A stretch of 64,000 nt of DNA from Bullera alba (taxonomy: Eukaryota; Basidiomycota; Tremellomycetes; Tremellales; Bulleraceae): the NCBI GenBank assembly GCA_001600095.1, contig BCIX01000005.1, positions 130,523 to 194,522 of the forward strand, given 5' to 3'. Shown here piece after piece: positions 60,045 to 64,000 of this stretch. The notes below the pieces were generated by a model. That model saw nothing but the letters and a program-made list of their open reading frames with translations, made no database searches and was not told where the DNA came from. Each line of letters starts with the position of its first letter. The first letter of the stretch is position 1. A program made the translations under genes and the position numbers.

Positions 60045-61378
60045 ATGGCTGGTATATCAGCTCTGCTGTTCCGATGAAGGAGTACTTAGCTGATCCTGTT
60101 TTGCAGACTACCAAGCTATCCTGGAAGAAGAGTTCGAAGTGCTCGAGTCCATCTTCCCGGAAGAACTGGAAAGTGGGTCAACTCCTACAGCTGCCTCCAT
60201 TATCTCATCTGGCGTGAGCTGAAATTAATGCAGAGGTCTCGGAAAGGGAGGTCAGAATCAGAATAGAACCAGAAGACCCATCGCCCTCAAATCCATGTAA
60301 GTGAATGTCAGGCCTACATTCCATCGTTGAGTGGACAACTTGGCTAAGATCGTGGCAGTGGTGTTGGTGTTGGTGGTATCGTACCCGGATACGTATCCGG
60401 ACGTCATACCGGATCTCCAGGTGGAAAGCTCCGATGAGGATTCGGGGGAGTTGGACGATGACGAGGAGGAGAAGTTCTTGAGTGACTTGCGCTCGACGGT
60501 GAGTCACGATGACTGCTACGGCCGTCTTCCAAGACTGCGCGTACCTCAGCTCCGACACTAGCCTTAGCACCTACGAAGAGTACAGCTGAATTTGGTCGTC
60601 TAGGCGGAGGAGAGCATAGGAATGGCAATGACATTCACAATAGCCTCAATGGCGAGAGAAGCTCTGACGACGTTGATTGAGGACAGAATCACAAGGGAGA
60701 GGGAAGAGGACGAGAGGAAGACTCGGGCATACGAGGAGGTATGTCACATCCAGCTGCCAGACATTCTCTCCATGTCGAGCTGATATACTCTAGGCCGAGC
60801 TGGAGAGGACACGCGGGACGCCATTGACGCCCGATGCGTTCAATACCTGGCGAAAGAGCTTCACCGCGGAGCTGCAGCGCAAGCGTGAGAAGGAGGAGGA
60901 GGACAGGATCAAGGCGATGGCGCCAAAGGAGAGGGAAGAGTATAAACGTCGGCGAGAGCGGTTGACAGGTGAGCACCGAGTGCTGGCAAGCGGGATTGCA
61001 CTCGTCGACAACGCTGACCGAGCGTCACCCTTTCTTAATCTCTACCTTACCTCCCACAATGGCTACATTTGAACGCGAACTCGACCCGCCTTCGACTACT
61101 TTCCACGTTCTATCCATCTTGTTGCCCTTCCCAATACTTCTATGCGGATCTTCCACCTCGACCTAACAATCGCCGATTGTCGCTCGACCACAGGAAAACA
61201 ACTCTTCCTCACCTCGAAAACGCTCGCCACGTCCGACGAGGCGCTATACGAGGAGGGAGACTCGGCAGTCGACATGTCTAAGTACTCTCGGGAAGAGCGT
61301 GAAGCTGAGCGAAGGCGCGAAGAGGATGAGGAGGAGAGACGGAGGAGGGGTCTGGTCAATGCAGAGGACAGTGATTAG
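60045..61378 (+). CDS. GIR2: RWD-domain protein Gir2/RWDD1 (DRG partner)
   Basis: Binds the DRG/Rbg2 GTPase and Gcn1 near translating ribosomes. Exons 60045-60051, 60107-60172, 60234-60296, 60359-60498, 60604-60738, 60794-60968, 61194-61378 (256 aa). The first exon holds just 7 coding bases (ATG GCT G). The RWD domain (about 1-115) has ILEEEFEVLESIFPEEL and the YPxxxP signature in SYPDTYPDVIPDL, with an acidic SSDEDSGELDDDEEE loop. A charged helix TPLTPDAFNTWRKSFTAEL and KxLTGKQLF...SDEALYEEGD follow, as in RWDD1/Gir2. The C-terminus is acidic/basic coiled. Intron 6 is long (225 nt). The stop is 43 bases from the stop of the convergent thioesterase gene. Confidence 0.93.
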
Positions 61379-61421
61379 GACTAGTCATGCCCTCCATAGC
61401 TCCATGAGATCTATCACCAAG

Positions 61422-62594
61422 CTACAACTTCCCCTTGGGCGCCTTCCAAGCTTTTATGTGATGGCCCATACAGTAAACTCTACCCGTTTTCCGGTCTTTG
61501 ATCTATGTCTTCCATCAGCTGTGTAATCAGGCAGATACGTTCTTCGCAGCTGGATGAGTGAACAACAACCCACCTCGCAGCGCGTGTTGGCTATTGTCGT
61601 CGTGCACTTGACTATCCGGCAGTCTATGTACACTTCTGTCCCACTACGGCAATCAGCTCCAAAGCAGATACAGTTTAGCACCAGGTAGACAACCACAGAG
61701 AGGATCTCTTCAAGGAAGACTGCATATCCCCGTCTCGGACCACGATAGGCATTCCCTATCCTCAACTCACGTGGGTGCAGGGTGGTAGTATTCCATATTG
61801 AGGGTGATGGAAGCTCCTGACAAGTGCGGTAGTCCCCAGAAACTATCGGTGTGTACGAGGACGAGGAGGGCGGATGTACAGCTGCAGGGTGTCAGTGCCG
61901 CTCTTGTCATTGGTCATCTGCCCTATGAGACTTGGGTTATAATCATCCGTTTTCACTCACGTGTCGACAAGCCAGGCGGCAGCTCCTCCGTGCAGATTGC
62001 CCAAGGGGTTGCCCCAGCCTGAACAGGAGACTATCAGCCCCCAAAACATAGCGAGACCTCCCTTGAAACCATCTCCAGCTTTCATCTCCTCTCAAGATCC
62101 TCCAGCCATGTTCGTCGACAGACCTCCTCCTGAGTTAACGTTTCTCGGCGAATCCTATCCCGCCGAATATTCTCCTTGCCTCTGTAGAGGCTAGGATACC
62201 GTGAGATGTACTCACCCGCCTCTATAGTCGCCTCCCAAGTCGCTTTGAACCCATCCACCCTCCTGAGCCCTTTCGCATCTGGCTCCGGGACGTCATCTAC
62301 TTCCACCAGGGCGAACGGGTACTTTGGCTCCAGTTTCGGTTTATACAAGCTGTGTTCGAAGACGATATCCGCGTCGGCGAGCTGTTTTTCGGTGGGCTTT
62401 GGCATTTTGGGCTGATTCCGGAGCTGATGGTTTGCTGGAGTGACGGAACTTGACGACGTCGCAGATGATGTTCCACTCAAAGCGCAGAGATCGCTATCGT
62501 CTCGCCATAGGTGTGTGAGCAACCTCTGGAGCTCCGGATAGAAATCAGGAGGATAGCCGATGGGTCGTCGGCGATGCCCGACCACAAAGGCCAT
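61422..62594 (-). CDS. Hotdog-fold thioesterase (ACOT13/4HBT-like)
   Basis: Exons (minus) 62594-62216, 62018-61961, 61881-61771, 61643-61574, 61502-61422 (232 aa). The conserved core WGNPLGNLHGGAAAWLVDT (about 128-146), then LSGASITLNMEYYHPAPTGTEVYIDC and RVYCMGHHIKAW, is the 4HBT/PaaI-like hotdog pattern of ACOT13-type acyl-CoA thioesterases. These hydrolyse acyl-CoA in mitochondria or cytosol; chain-length preference is unknown. The N-terminal ~120 residues (HRRRPIGYPPDFYPELQRLL, a Ser-rich stretch, then helix) are the usual fungal extension. Introns 1 and 3 (197 and 127 nt) are long here. Confidence 0.9.
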
Positions 62595-63345
62595 TACGAT
62601 TCCCGCAAACGAAGATTAAGCTTTGACTTCGATGCTGGCAACCTTGATTAGATCTTGGTCCATGACATTATTAGTAGAGTCGACGAGACATTGCATCCTG
62701 CCCTATCCTGCCGGTGATCACTGTGTAGTGTCCAGTGTCCACCTCCAGGCCTATGTAGACGTCGAGCGCTGAGACTGAGACTCTGCGCAGGCATCGCTGC
62801 CACAGAGGAACGATGAGGTGTATTGCTGCAGGTATCCCCATACCTTCAGCACTGGCAATTCTGTGACCTTGAGATCCGATGTAGCATCCACCGTCCATCG
62901 GACTCGGCCGGACATTTGCATCTGGACTGGACCAGGGCGAGAGACGTGCTCGCAGTCACTGTCGACCTCCAGCAATGCACGAGCTGTGATCATAGCTCCT
63001 CGCAGCATCCCGTTCCACCACGACCAAGACCGCTGCGAGAGTCGCAGTACTCCCGGAACCCGTTGCAGAATGTGCCACACTCACAACGCCCACCGGTCGA
63101 GGAAAGTACTTTAGCCTCGGCGCGGGGCGCCTCGGTTCACGTCTATTCCTCGTGACGTAGCTCCGCGCGGGTGTGTGCTAGCGTTTGACCAGCTGACGTA
63201 GTGACAGCGGGATCAAAATTCAGCTGACCACCCCGGACGCCATACACACCGGCCTGTCCAACGTGTGACCATCGAGTATAGCTTGCGATCCATTCATCTT
63301 CCTTCTCTTCTCTCCCAACACTACCTCCAAAGCATATCACCCATC
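62595..63345. other. Divergent promoter, thioesterase and opsin
   Basis: 751 bases between divergent starts. Short ORFs only. The ~60 bases before the opsin ATG are pyrimidine-rich (CTTCTCTTCTCTCC), as in leaders of highly expressed fungal genes. Confidence 0.5.
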
Positions 63346-64000
63346 ATGGACTTTATGCCACAGTTCCAAGGTCACCAGCACCACCACGCTCCCACCACCA
63401 CCATCTCGATCGACCCTCCCGGAGGCACAGGTCACCCAGGTCCTCACCACACCGACCACCTCCCCCTCCCAACCGGTACTTTCGTGAGTCATTCCTGGCC
63501 CGTACGTACGCTGACCGTGATAGCCAACCCCGCACATCCGATTCCTCCATGCCACCAACCCAGGCCACACGGCCCTCTGGGTCGTGTTTGCCATCTTCAC
63601 CGTCGGTCTGATCGGTGTCCTCGTCATCGCCCAGCGAGTTGAGAAACGTGCCAGGCTCTTCCACTGGCTCTCCGCCCTCGTTCTCACCATCGCAATGGTC
63701 TCGTACCTCGCCATGGCCACCGGACTCGGTATCACATACGTTCCTATCCACGCTGCCAAGGAGGCCAGCAACTACATCTACTACAGACAGGTCTACTACG
63801 CCAGTGAGGGATTTTGAGGCAATTACCCCGGAATGACCCATGCTGACTTGGCTTAGGATACATTGACTGGCTGTTCACCACGCCTCTCCTCCTCGTCTCC
63901 CTCGCTGTCCTCGCTGGTCTCTCGCCATCGGACACTGTGTTGGTCATCCTCTTTGACGTTTTCATGATCGTCACTGGTCTCCTCGGTGGATCCGTTTCTA
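63346..64000 (+). CDS. Microbial-type opsin (partial, 5' part)
   Basis: Exons 63346-63483, 63524-63803, 63857-64000 and beyond; the gene runs off the window. A His/Pro-rich hydrophilic N-terminus (about 1-60) precedes helix A (ALWVVFAIFTVGLIGVLVIAQ), helix B (LSALVLTIAMVSYLAMATGLG) and helix C RYIDWLFTTPLLLVSLAVL. In bacteriorhodopsin numbering helix C keeps Arg82 (Arg140 here), Asp85 (Asp143) and Thr89, but position 96 is Ser (154). The proton acceptor is thus present and the usual donor carboxylate is absent. The Arg codon is assembled across intron 2. The retinal lysine lies in helix G outside the window, so pigment formation cannot be judged. Retinal opsin is favoured over HSP30/YRO2-type opsin-related proteins because of Asp143. 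Confidence 0.9.

Overview
This window is nuclear DNA of a basidiomycete fungus, most likely a Tremellomycetes (Cryptococcus-like) yeast. The placement rests on gene architecture and content. Genes are dense and cut by many short introns, mostly 40-70 nt, with GTGAGT-type donors, CTGAC/CTAAC branch points and TAG/CAG acceptors. The coding sequence is moderately GC-rich. The gene set includes a three-domain LYS2, an NDR kinase whose N-terminus matches fungal Cbk1, a basidiomycete 'glycopeptide'-type secreted protein and a microbial opsin. No species call is attempted. I assembled 24 protein-coding gene models by hand, joining exons at donor/acceptor pairs that preserve frame. No rRNA, tRNA, CRISPR array or transposon was found.

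Layout: LYS2 (548-5074, +); a large disordered protein with a conserved C-terminal domain (5997-9324, +); a small secreted protein (10350-11406, +); a JMJD4-type oxygenase (11756-13313, +); a very acidic small nuclear-type protein (13860-14438, -); an MDP-1-type HAD phosphatase (14851-15998, +); CBK1 kinase (16356-18826, -); a small single-pass membrane protein (19565-20130, -). Then comes a tandem array of four related two-exon genes (21104-24955, -). It is followed by a bZIP factor (25830-27351, -), a 4.2 kb stretch with no convincing gene, and RIC1 (31582-36088, -), which is divergent from a long membrane-anchored repeat protein (36524-40591, +). Next are alpha-COP (41115-45453, +), a BCS1-like AAA ATPase (45779-47862, +), an ABCC transporter (48184-54045, -), COG2 (54461-56862, -), an alpha/beta hydrolase (57338-58401, +), RAD14/XPA (58585-59742, -), GIR2/RWDD1 (60045-61378, +), a hotdog thioesterase (61422-62594, -) and the 5' part of an opsin (63346-64000, +, cut by the window edge).

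Most genes are unlinked housekeeping functions: lysine synthesis, DNA repair, morphogenesis kinase signalling, translation. Three of them (RIC1, alpha-COP, COG2) act at the Golgi but are ordinary conserved genes. The part that looks undescribed is the array at 21-25 kb. Three members have a signal peptide and end in KDEL, KDEL or HGEL, which are ER-retrieval-type tails. All four share one phase-0 intron placed immediately before a conserved Cys codon. Two members also share a duplicated TATA-containing promoter. The fourth member has lost both the signal peptide and the tail. I do not recognise this family.
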